Assembly (NCBI RefSeq): GCF_015207825.1
Contig: NZ_JADEWC010000025.1
Coordinates: 1-53,000, forward strand
Source: Cyanobacterium stanieri LEGE 03274
GTDB lineage: Bacteria > Cyanobacteriota > Cyanobacteriia > Cyanobacteriales > Cyanobacteriaceae
Reading direction: 5' to 3'
Length of the DNA stretch: 53,000 bases
Shown here: positions 46,373 to 53,000 of the stretch, in pieces
Layout of the letters: every line of letters starts with the position of its first letter
How positions within the stretch are numbered: position 1 is the stretch's first letter
The notes under the pieces: generated by a model
What the model was told of the DNA's origin: nothing
What the model saw: the letters and a program-made list of their open reading frames with translations, nothing else
Databases searched by the model: none
Position numbers and translations under genes: made by a program

Positions 46373-47446
46373 ATGACAACCACCTTACAAGCCCCCCCTA
46401 AAAAAAATCGTAGATTAGTATTTCCTTTTACTGCCATTGTTGGACAAGAGCAGATGAAATTGGCTTTATTGCTCAATGTTATCGATCCTAAAATTGGTGG
46501 GGTCATGATTATGGGCGATCGGGGTACAGGCAAATCCACCACCATCAGGGCATTAGCCGACCTTTTACCTGAAATCTCTGTGGTAGCAGGAGATCCCTTC
46601 AACTCAGATCCTAATGATATGGAAATGATGGGGGAAGAATTGAGGGAAAAAGTGGAAAATAATGAACACATTGACACCGTTCAAAAAAAAGTTCCCATGA
46701 TTGACTTACCCCTAGGAGCAACCGAAGATCGTGTCTGTGGTACTATTGACATTGAAAAAGCTCTTTCTGAAGGGGTAAAAGCCTTTGAACCAGGACTCTT
46801 AGCTAAAGCTAACCGTGGTATTCTCTACGTAGATGAGGTAAACCTACTCGATGATCACCTTGTGGATGTGTTGCTTGACTCCGCCGCTAGTGGTTGGAAT
46901 ACCGTAGAAAGGGAAGGTATTTCCATTCGTCACCCTGCCCGTTTTGTGTTGGTAGGTTCTGGAAATCCCGAAGAAGGGGAATTACGTCCCCAATTATTAG
47001 ATCGTTTTGGGATGCACGCCGAAATTCGTACCGTCAAAGATCCTGATCTCCGTGTGCAAATTGTAGAACAAAGAGCAGAATTTGATCAAGACCCTCAAGG
47101 CTTTTTGGCAAACTATGATGAGCAACAAAAGGCTTTACAACAAAAGTTGGTTGATGCTCAAAATTTATTACCTCAAATCACCATTGATTATGAAATTCGG
47201 GTAAAAGTATCGGAAATTTGTTCTGATTTAGATGTAGATGGTTTACGGGGAGACATTGTTACTAATAGGGCGGCAAAGGCGATCGCGGCTTTTGAAGGAC
47301 GTACCGAAGTAACCGTGGATGACATCCGCCGAGTAATGCCCCTGTGTCTGCGTCACCGTTTACGTAAAGATCCCTTAGAATCCATTGATTCAGGCTATAA
47401 GGTAGAAAAAGCCGTTGATCGTGTTTTCGGTTTAGATGTGGAATAA
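46373..47446 (+). CDS. chlI: Magnesium chelatase ATPase subunit I
   Basis: AAA+ subunit of 357 aa that, with ChlD and ChlH, inserts Mg into protoporphyrin IX. Walker A is [19 protein letters not shown], the ChlI insertion has [19 protein letters not shown], Walker B is [17 protein letters not shown], and sensor and Arg-finger segments are [19 protein letters not shown]. The C-terminal helical domain closes with [14 protein letters not shown]. The length is normal. The chlI promoter region is shared with divergent psbV. ChlM, the next enzyme of the pathway, is encoded 27 kb away. Confidence 0.97.
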   Translation: MTTTLQAPPKKNRRLVFPFTAIVGQEQMKLALLLNVIDPKIGGVMIMGDRGTGKSTTIRALADLLPEISVVAGDPFNSDPNDMEMMGEELREKVENNEHIDTVQKKVPMIDLPLGATEDRVCGTIDIEKALSEGVKAFEPGLLAKANRGILYVDEVNLLDDHLVDVLLDSAASGWNTVEREGISIRHPARFVLVGSGNPEEGELRPQLLDRFGMHAEIRTVKDPDLRVQIVEQRAEFDQDPQGFLANYDEQQKALQQKLVDAQNLLPQITIDYEIRVKVSEICSDLDVDGLRGDIVTNRAAKAIAAFEGRTEVTVDDIRRVMPLCLRHRLRKDPLESIDSGYKVEKAVDRVFGLDVE

Positions 47447-47453
47447 ACCATAA

Positions 47454-47484
47454 AAAAATCTCCTCAACTTTCCATGGAGGAGAC
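47454..47484. terminator. Hairpin between chlI and pheT 3' ends
   Basis: TCTCCTC pairs with GAGGAGA over an 11-base loop, just after the chlI stop. A run of seven T lies on the minus-strand side, so the structure suits both transcripts, and pheT from the far side. Confidence 0.6.
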
Positions 47485-47517
47485 AAAAAATCATTTTCAA
47501 TAATGAATAATTGGTAG

Positions 47518-47534
47518 GGTGGGCAATGCCCACC
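47518..47534. repeat. Short palindrome GGTGGGCAATGCCCACC
   Basis: Arms GGTGGGC and GCCCACC around AAT. Related to the terminator hairpin at 12871-12889, so probably a dispersed palindrome. Confidence 0.6.
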
Positions 47535-47574
47535 TTAAATTTTTGGGGAAAATTAAAGCAACGAAACCAATGAC

Positions 47575-47709
47575 ATCAAGTTCGGAAAATTCCTTGTAAA
47601 TAGATTGTATTTTAGCAGTTGCCCCACCGTGTAATTCATTACACGGCTAATGGTAGTTCGTTCAATAAATTGAACTAAGATATTAATCTGCTAATTTGGC
47701 GGACTTGAT
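47575..47709 (+). repeat. MITE-like element, full-length copy E with target duplication
   Basis: A 135-base element with ends ATCAAGTTC and GGACTTGAT (inverted, one mismatch), flanked on both sides by the pentamer ATGAC (47570-47574 and 47710-47714), a target-site duplication. Inside are ATAGATTGTATTTTAGCAGT, the perfect hairpin CCGTGTAATTCATTACACGG (47627-47646) and GTTCAATAAATTGAAC (47660-47675). It encodes no protein. This is the best reference copy of the family. Confidence 0.85.
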
Positions 47710-47733
47710 ATGACTTTCCTTCTCAAAAGAAAA

Positions 47734-50166
47734 CTAACTGCGTAACTCCACAGGAAATTGCTTCGCTAACTTATCTCTAACTTTGTTATGAATAGGATCA
47801 ACATCCGTATCCTTCAAAGTACCATCAGGGGAATTATAAATTAAACTAAAAGCCAAACTACGCTTACCATCAGGTACATTTTCCCCTTTATACTCATCAA
47901 ATAACTTCACATCCACTAAGGTTTTACCCCCCGCCTTGCGCATAGCGTTGGTAATTTCCGCCACCGTTAAATCCATGGGTGCAAAGAAAGCCAAATCACG
48001 CTCTACATTGGGATAAGTAGAATAAGCCTTGAAAGTGGGAATCTGTAAATATCTTTGGCTGATATAATCCATCAAAGGAGCAAGTTTCAACTCAAACACA
48101 TAAACACTCTCAGGCAAATCTCTTTCCTGCCTTAACTGGGGATGAAGTTGCCCAAATACCCCAATTTTAGTTTTATGTAACCATAAACCTGCGGTGCGCC
48201 CTGGGTGCAAACGCTCATCATCGGATTCTGCCTGATAGGTAATCGGTGCTTTGAGACTGCTAAATAAACTCTCTAAAACGCCCTTGGCTTCATACCATGA
48301 CATGGGTTGCGGTTTACCACTATTTACCCAAATACCATCCCTATATAAATCACCACCGAGGATACCCCCTAGGGCATCACCTTCACATCTTTTATCACCT
48401 TCTAGCCAAAAAACTCGTCCAATTTCAAAACCATTTAAATGACCATTTCCTTGGGCTTGGTTGTATTCAAAGGCATTGATTAAACCATCAATTAAATTGC
48501 TACGGAGAGCAGAATATTCACTGAAAAGAGGATTAGCGATTTTGATTTGGGCTTTTTCAGGGCTAACGAGGGAATATTGCACCAATTCCGTTAAGCCTAA
48601 ACCACGCAATGCCGAACTAATTTGACGCTGAATGGTTACCTCGGAGGATAAGTAACCCACTTGAGATTGGGGGGGTAAGGTATCGGTAAAACGATCATAA
48701 CCATATAATCTGGCAACTTCTTCAATTAAATCGATTTCCCTTTCCAAGTCACGGTATCGGTAAGGTGGCACGGTGACAACCCAAGTTAAAGGGTTTTCTG
48801 TTTCTACTTTCAACTGACAACCTAAGTCGGTTAAAATTCTTTCCACGTCTTGGGGGGCAACATCGGTTAATCCTTCCCCATCAATCACTTTCCCTAATAC
48901 TTGGTGTAAACGGTTGAGTCTGAGTTGGATTGTGTTGGTAAATTCTCCCCGACGATTATCCGCAGTAACTTGGGCGGTAACGTTACCTTGGGCTAAATCA
49001 GTAATAAGGGTTACGGCATGGTTAAGGGCTTTTTCTAGTTGCACTTGGTTAACTCCCCTTTCGTAACGGGTGGAGGCTTCGGTGCGGATGGATTGACTTC
49101 TGGCACTTCTACGGATTGGCACAGGTTCAAAAAGGGCGGCTTCTAGGATGATATTCTGGGTATTATCATCTACTTCGCTTTCTTCTCCCCCCATGACTCC
49201 CCCTAGGGCGATGGGATGATTGTTGGCGGTGATGAGTAGATTTTGCTCTTTTAGTTGTCTTTCTTGCCCGTCTAGGGTGGTGAGGGTTTCGTTTTCTTGG
49301 GCAAAGCGCACCCCAATATTTAGGGTTTGGCTGTTGGTTATCTGAGTTAGTTTTTTCCTGTCAAAGGCGTGTAAGGGTTGCCCCCATTCAAGGAGGATGT
49401 AGTTAGTTACGTCAACTACGTTGTTGATGGGGCGCACTCCCGATGCTTCTAGTCTCCATTGCAACCATTGGGGAGAAGGGGCAATTTTAACGTTTTCGAT
49501 AATTGTACCAATATAGGCAGGACAGGCGGAGGTTTCTTTGATGTCTAGGGTGAGGTTATCAGTTTGATTGTTGGGGGTAATAATTTCGGTGGTGGGTAGT
49601 TTTAACTCTCCTCCTGTGAGGGCGGCTACTTCTCTGGCAATGCCTACCATACTGAGGGCATCGGCACGGTTGGCGGTGGCGGTAATATCGAGGATGACAT
49701 CATCTAAGCCCAAAAGGGGGCGCACGTCTTGCCCGATGCTTAAGTCTCCTTCGAGGATTTTGATTCCTTCGCTTTCTTTGCTTAATCCGAGTTCGGCTAA
49801 TGAGCAAACCATGCCTTTGCTTTCTACGCCTCTGAGTTTGGCTGGTTTGATTTTTAAATCTACGTTGGGTAAATATGTACCAAGGGTGGCAATGGGTACA
49901 AATATATCTTTTCTGATGTTGGGCGCACCGCAGACGATTTGGGAGGGGGTTTCTTCGCCAATGTCGATTTTACATAGACTCAGTTTATCAGCGTTTGGGT
50001 GGCGATCGCACTCTAAAACTCTACCGACAACCACACCATCAGCCCAAGTGCGTCTATCTTCTATATCTTCTACTTCAAATCCAGCAATAGTAAGGGTTTT
50101 GGCTAACTCTTGGGGAGAAATATTAATATCGACGAATTCTTGTAACCACTTAAAGGATATGCGCAT
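47734..50166 (-). CDS. pheT: Phenylalanyl-tRNA synthetase beta subunit
   Basis: Large subunit of 810 aa of the class II synthetase. An N-terminal EMAP/tRNA-binding domain (about residues 40-150, [26 protein letters not shown] and QIVCGAPNI) is followed by the B3/B4 editing domain (about 210-390), B5 (about 400-480), the catalytic-like core and the C-terminal FDX-ACB anticodon domain ([14 protein letters not shown] ... [14 protein letters not shown]). The alpha-subunit gene pheS is not adjacent, which is common in cyanobacteria. The ATG at 50166 starts [12 protein letters not shown] as expected. Confidence 0.97.
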   Translation of the reverse strand: MRISFKWLQEFVDINISPQELAKTLTIAGFEVEDIEDRRTWADGVVVGRVLECDRHPNADKLSLCKIDIGEETPSQIVCGAPNIRKDIFVPIATLGTYLPNVDLKIKPAKLRGVESKGMVCSLAELGLSKESEGIKILEGDLSIGQDVRPLLGLDDVILDITATANRADALSMVGIAREVAALTGGELKLPTTEIITPNNQTDNLTLDIKETSACPAYIGTIIENVKIAPSPQWLQWRLEASGVRPINNVVDVTNYILLEWGQPLHAFDRKKLTQITNSQTLNIGVRFAQENETLTTLDGQERQLKEQNLLITANNHPIALGGVMGGEESEVDDNTQNIILEAALFEPVPIRRSARSQSIRTEASTRYERGVNQVQLEKALNHAVTLITDLAQGNVTAQVTADNRRGEFTNTIQLRLNRLHQVLGKVIDGEGLTDVAPQDVERILTDLGCQLKVETENPLTWVVTVPPYRYRDLEREIDLIEEVARLYGYDRFTDTLPPQSQVGYLSSEVTIQRQISSALRGLGLTELVQYSLVSPEKAQIKIANPLFSEYSALRSNLIDGLINAFEYNQAQGNGHLNGFEIGRVFWLEGDKRCEGDALGGILGGDLYRDGIWVNSGKPQPMSWYEAKGVLESLFSSLKAPITYQAESDDERLHPGRTAGLWLHKTKIGVFGQLHPQLRQERDLPESVYVFELKLAPLMDYISQRYLQIPTFKAYSTYPNVERDLAFFAPMDLTVAEITNAMRKAGGKTLVDVKLFDEYKGENVPDGKRSLAFSLIYNSPDGTLKDTDVDPIHNKVRDKLAKQFPVELRS

Positions 50167-50546
50167 TGTTTAAAATATAAATTTTTTGTAATAACCTAAT
50201 CTCCTATTATTAACTACTTTGGAGGTGTTAAACAAGTTGTCTGCAAAGGGGAAAAAATTAGTAATGAACAATACTTATGACTAAAATCCTTCTTGAATGG
50301 TATGTCTTTGAAATGAAGATGACAGCATTGCTGATTTTAGATATAATTTCCCATGGAAGTGGGAAATAGGGAATGATTCGACTACGCCACAATTAGTAAG
50401 TTATTAAATAAAATAAGATTGACTATTACAAAAAAGTTTGGGTAAAAGGTAATTAAATTTATCTTGCTGTAATAAACTTTTCCTTCTACCCTAACTCCTG
50501 ACACCAAAAATTAGACGTTAATCTATAGTTGATACGTCAGATATTA
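50167..50546. other. Intergenic region upstream of pheT
   Basis: These 380 bases lie between pheT and the lipoprotein gene. They hold an 8-bp hairpin ATTTCCCA/TGGGAAAT (50346-50367) and AT-rich promoter-like DNA. A 30-codon ORF from 50277 has no ribosome site and is not supported. Confidence 0.5.
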
Positions 50547-50852
50547 TTATTGTTGTCCACCTTCTTCGGTGGTTTCTCCCTCTACTTCAGTACCTTCTTC
50601 GGTGGTTTCTCCTTCTACTTCAGTACCTTCTTCGGTGGTTTCTTCCTCTACTTCAGTACCTTCTTCGATGGTTTCTTCCTCTACTTCAGTACCTTCTTCG
50701 ATGGTTTCTTCCTCTACTCCAGTACCTTCTTCGATGGTTTCTTCCTCTACAGGGGGAGTAACTTCTGCTTCACCACCGCAGGCGGTAAGAGATAAAGAAG
50801 TTCCACCTAATAATAAAATCATTAATAATGTCCAAAGACGATTGTTTTTCAT
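50547..50852 (-). CDS. Repeat-rich acidic lipoprotein
   Basis: Protein of 101 aa. Residues 1-25 form a lipoprotein signal peptide with the lipobox LTAC (Cys25). After a short linker, the rest is six near-identical 11-residue units of the form VEEETIEEGTE, all acidic, ending GGQQ. The unit number could vary between strains because it is encoded by a perfect-looking 33-bp tandem array. It probably forms an extended, negatively charged surface on the outer or periplasmic face. Function unknown. Confidence 0.75.
   Translation of the reverse strand: MKNNRLWTLLMILLLGGTSLSLTACGGEAEVTPPVEEETIEEGTGVEEETIEEGTEVEEETIEEGTEVEEETTEEGTEVEGETTEEGTEVEGETTEEGGQQ
50560..50751. repeat. 33-bp in-frame minisatellite
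   Basis: About 5.8 tandem copies of a 33-base unit (TCTACTTCAGTACCTTCTTC then GGTGGTTTCTCCT, with a few substitutions such as ATGG for GTGG and TTCC for TCCC). The unit is eleven codons long, so gain or loss keeps the reading frame of the lipoprotein. Confidence 0.9.
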
Positions 50853-51812
50853 AATTCTTAACCTAGTCTTAATGTTGTAAAAGATATTATGACTTATATA
50901 TTTTTAATTATCAATATGTTAGAGATTAATTTTTATTTTTTGGAGATAGCATTAGGTTTATTTATTATTTACGCCTTAAATAAGTTTTTTTTATATTAGT
51001 AGGGCTACTCTGAACGTTTTGTTTCTGTTCTAAAATAAATAGATGACGATAAAGTAATAATTTTAGCTTTTAAAAGATTATAATATACTTTACTAAAAAA
51101 ATAATTTGATGTGTTAAAAAGATAGAACAAGAAATAACTTATACTATTTTATTGGTTTTCGGTATTTTTTCCTCAACAATTTATGATCAAACTTATTTTC
51201 AACAGTCAGTAAAAAATATTAAAAATTATAATAAAAGATGTATTTCTCTTGGCACTTATTTATTTTAACAATAAAACAATGTTTTAGTAATAAACTTGAT
51301 TATAAAGTCTTAGATGATCAGACATTAGGTAATTGATAAAATATTGAATGTATCTAAAATTCAACTAAAGCAGATATATATTATTGTAAAAATAGATTAG
51401 CACCATTATGTTAGTCAAAAAGAAAAAGTTAGAATTATTTATTAATAATATTGACTTATAAAGAAATAAAAATAAGAAGCAAAAAATATAAAATAAAAAA
51501 CAACTATCGAGTATTAAAAAATAATAATTAATAGCAGATTAGTAAAAAAAAGTAAAAATTGCATTGTTAATATAACGATTAAATATTAGCCATTAAAGTC
51601 ATTGGATACCTTATAATTGTAATCCTGGTCAATCAGATTTAGTATGACTAACAAAACAATTATTATTACTAACAGTATAAATAGTATAAAAATAAGGACG
51701 TGTTTTTTACATATCCCTATGACAGCGCCCTTATTAATTATCCAAAAAAACTTATTAATAATCCAAAAATATAATATTTAAAGATCTGAAAAAAATCGAT
51801 TAACAGAGAAAA
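50853..51812. other. AT-rich gene-free region of about 0.96 kb
   Basis: The longest stretch without a gene in the window. It is markedly AT-rich, full of short A/T runs, and has no HIP1 site. One inverted repeat is visible, AATAAGGACG (51691-51700) with CGCCCTTATT (51726-51735), one mismatch, and TTATTAATTATCCAAAAA is nearly repeated at 51731-51770. A frame of some fifty codons around 51121-51268 is open but has no start codon. I see no RNA gene. It may be a decayed gene or insertion. Confidence 0.55.
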
Positions 51813-52907
51813 TTAAACATTAAAACGGAACAATAAAACATCCCCCTCTTGAACTACATACTCCTTACCCTCAGCCCTAACCAAACCCTTTTCCTTTGCA
51901 GCGCCCATACTACCACAACTCACCAAATCATTATAAGCAACGGTTTCCGCACGAATAAAACCCCTTTCAAAGTCAGAATGGATTACCCCTGCCGCTTGGG
52001 GGGCTTTCATACCAGCAATAATAGTCCATGCCCTAGTTTCCGTTTCCCCAGTGGTGAGATAAGTGCGTAATCCTAACAATTCATAAGTAGCTCTAATCAA
52101 AGACTGTAAACCGCCTTCCTCTACGCCTAAGGATTCTAAAAATTCTGCCTTTTCTTCTGCCCCTAACTCCACTAATTCCGATTCAACTTGCGCAGAAACG
52201 ATGACAACCATCGCATTTTGTTTGGTAGCTTCTGCTTTTACACCCTCTACCCATTGGTTACCCGTGGCTAAATCTTCATCACTAACATTAGCGGCATAGA
52301 TAACGGGTTTTGAGGTTAATAAACCTAGGGGCTTGATAATTTCTTCATCTTCGGGAGTTAAATCTACTTCCCTAACGGCTTTACCTTCATTGAGGATGGG
52401 TAATATTTTTTCTAAAACTTCCATTTCCGCCACAGCTTCTTTATTGTTGCTTTTGGCTTGTTTTTTAAGTCTTTCCACACGGCGCTCGACTTGAGTTAAA
52501 TCAGCTAGGGATAATTCTAAATTGATAACCTCCATATCACGCACTGGATCTACTGACCCAGAAACATGGATAATATCATCACTGTCAAAACATCTGACTA
52601 CGTGGATAATGGCATCTACTTCCCTAATATTAGCAAGGAATTGATTTCCTAACCCCTCTCCTTTACTAGCGCCCTTAACTAATCCTGCAATGTCCACAAA
52701 TTCGATACGAGTAGGTACAACTTTAGCGGAATTAGATATTTTTGCCAATACCTCCAAACGCTCATCAGGCACGGCTACAACCCCCACATTGGGCTCAATG
52801 GTACAAAAGGGGAAGTTTGCCGCATCGGCTTTGGCATTGGCTACTACGGCATTAAATAAGGTGGATTTTCCTACGTTGGGGAGTCCGACGATTCCTGCTC
52901 TTAACAT
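51813..52907 (-). CDS. ychF: Redox-regulated ATPase/GTPase YchF
   Basis: Obg-family P-loop protein of 364 aa, ribosome-associated and involved in stress translation. Walker A is GLPNVGKSTLFNAV, switch and G3 FVDIAGLVKGASKGEGLGNQFL, followed by the YchF-specific coiled coil (VERRVERLKKQAKS) and the C-terminal TGS-like domain (TGETETRAWTIIAGMKAPQAAGVIHSDF). The ATG start and length are standard. The gene stands alone. The 93 bases beyond it hold a short G-rich GGTGATGGGG repeat at the window edge. Confidence 0.96.
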   Translation of the reverse strand: MLRAGIVGLPNVGKSTLFNAVVANAKADAANFPFCTIEPNVGVVAVPDERLEVLAKISNSAKVVPTRIEFVDIAGLVKGASKGEGLGNQFLANIREVDAIIHVVRCFDSDDIIHVSGSVDPVRDMEVINLELSLADLTQVERRVERLKKQAKSNNKEAVAEMEVLEKILPILNEGKAVREVDLTPEDEEIIKPLGLLTSKPVIYAANVSDEDLATGNQWVEGVKAEATKQNAMVVIVSAQVESELVELGAEEKAEFLESLGVEEGGLQSLIRATYELLGLRTYLTTGETETRAWTIIAGMKAPQAAGVIHSDFERGFIRAETVAYNDLVSCGSMGAAKEKGLVRAEGKEYVVQEGDVLLFRFNV

Positions 52908-53000
52908 ATATTTTTTCTTTTACTGGTCAATACTTCATTATCTGCTAAGGGCGATGAATAAATCAACTAAATGGGGTGATGGGGAGTGAGGGTGATGGGG

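Noticed and set aside
49568-50173. A 201-codon open frame on the plus strand opposite pheT
   Set aside because: It lies wholly antisense to the strongly supported pheT N-terminus and has Ser/Pro/Leu-rich, domain-free composition, so it is a codon-shadow.
50277-50369. A 30-codon ORF between pheT and the lipoprotein gene
   Set aside because: No Shine-Dalgarno, overlaps a hairpin, no protein-like signature.
51121-51268. Degenerate gene of about 50 codons in the AT-rich region
   Set aside because: The frame is open and its translation begins with a hydrophobic stretch, but there is no start codon or recognisable family; retained only as a possibility in the region entry.

Overview
The window is chromosomal DNA of an AT-rich, unicellular-type cyanobacterium. 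The evidence is the gene set: psbV (photosystem II cytochrome c550), chlI and chlM (chlorophyll synthesis), crtH (carotene isomerase), a DUF2808 protein, DUF3326, DevBCA and an SmtA metallothionein. The palindrome GCGATCGC (HIP1) is also scattered through many genes. A Cyanobacterium/Geminocystis-like host is my inference from base composition and gene style, not a database result. Gene order looks shuffled and mostly monocistronic, as is usual in this group. I see no rRNA, CRISPR array, prophage or intact insertion sequence.

Layout. 1-4.7 kb: mazG, rseP, a BlaI/M56 repressor-protease pair (petR/petP type) and tyrS. 4.7-5.0 kb: a repeat copy and a candidate small RNA that is one 18-bp hairpin behind a textbook promoter. 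5-8.9 kb: an exported caspase-DUF2808 fusion, an ABC1/UbiB-family kinase-like protein and a PF04020 membrane protein. 9.4-12.8 kb: an oxidoreductase, an SGNH hydrolase, a DCC-family protein, a phasin-like protein and DUF427. 13-18.4 kb: crtH, phoH, an RNase II-type exonuclease and a phosphoribosyltransferase. 18.7-21.7 kb: chlM, then a DndD-like SMC ATPase whose start overlaps a 59-aa gene. 21.8-28.4 kb: an O-antigen-ligase-like membrane protein, an Hpt protein, a small Cys-rich membrane protein and the DevB-DevC-DevA exporter. 28.6-32.7 kb: purU, smtA with an ArsR/SmtB-type operator, a Zur-type Fur regulator, a strong short transcription unit with a 23-aa ORF, gltA and sixA. 32.9-38.5 kb: secA, wecB and a serpin. 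38.6-41.8 kb: tRNA-Ser(CGA), nfu, DUF3326, a 58-aa conserved-looking ORF, phhB and an exported protein. 41.9-47.4 kb: a CPA2 Na+/H+ antiporter, a PRC-barrel protein, ilvC, psbV and chlI. 47.7-53 kb: pheT, a minisatellite lipoprotein, a 0.96-kb AT-rich stretch with no recognisable gene, and ychF.

Functional themes are chlorophyll/carotenoid/PSII supply (chlM, chlI, crtH, psbV), envelope export and proteolysis (secA, rseP, DevBCA, caspase, serpin) and metal handling (petR/petP, smtA, Zur). Intergenic DNA holds a family of MITE-like palindromic elements. One copy has ATCAAGTTC/GGACTTGAT ends and a 5-bp target duplication. Others have their centre replaced by TTGACAATTGACA-type repeats, and at least one end supplies the C-terminus of a host gene. 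The items most worth a second look are the 4.9-kb hairpin RNA, the 59-aa/DndD pair, the 30.6-kb small-ORF transcript, the smtA operator next to zur, and the MITE family.
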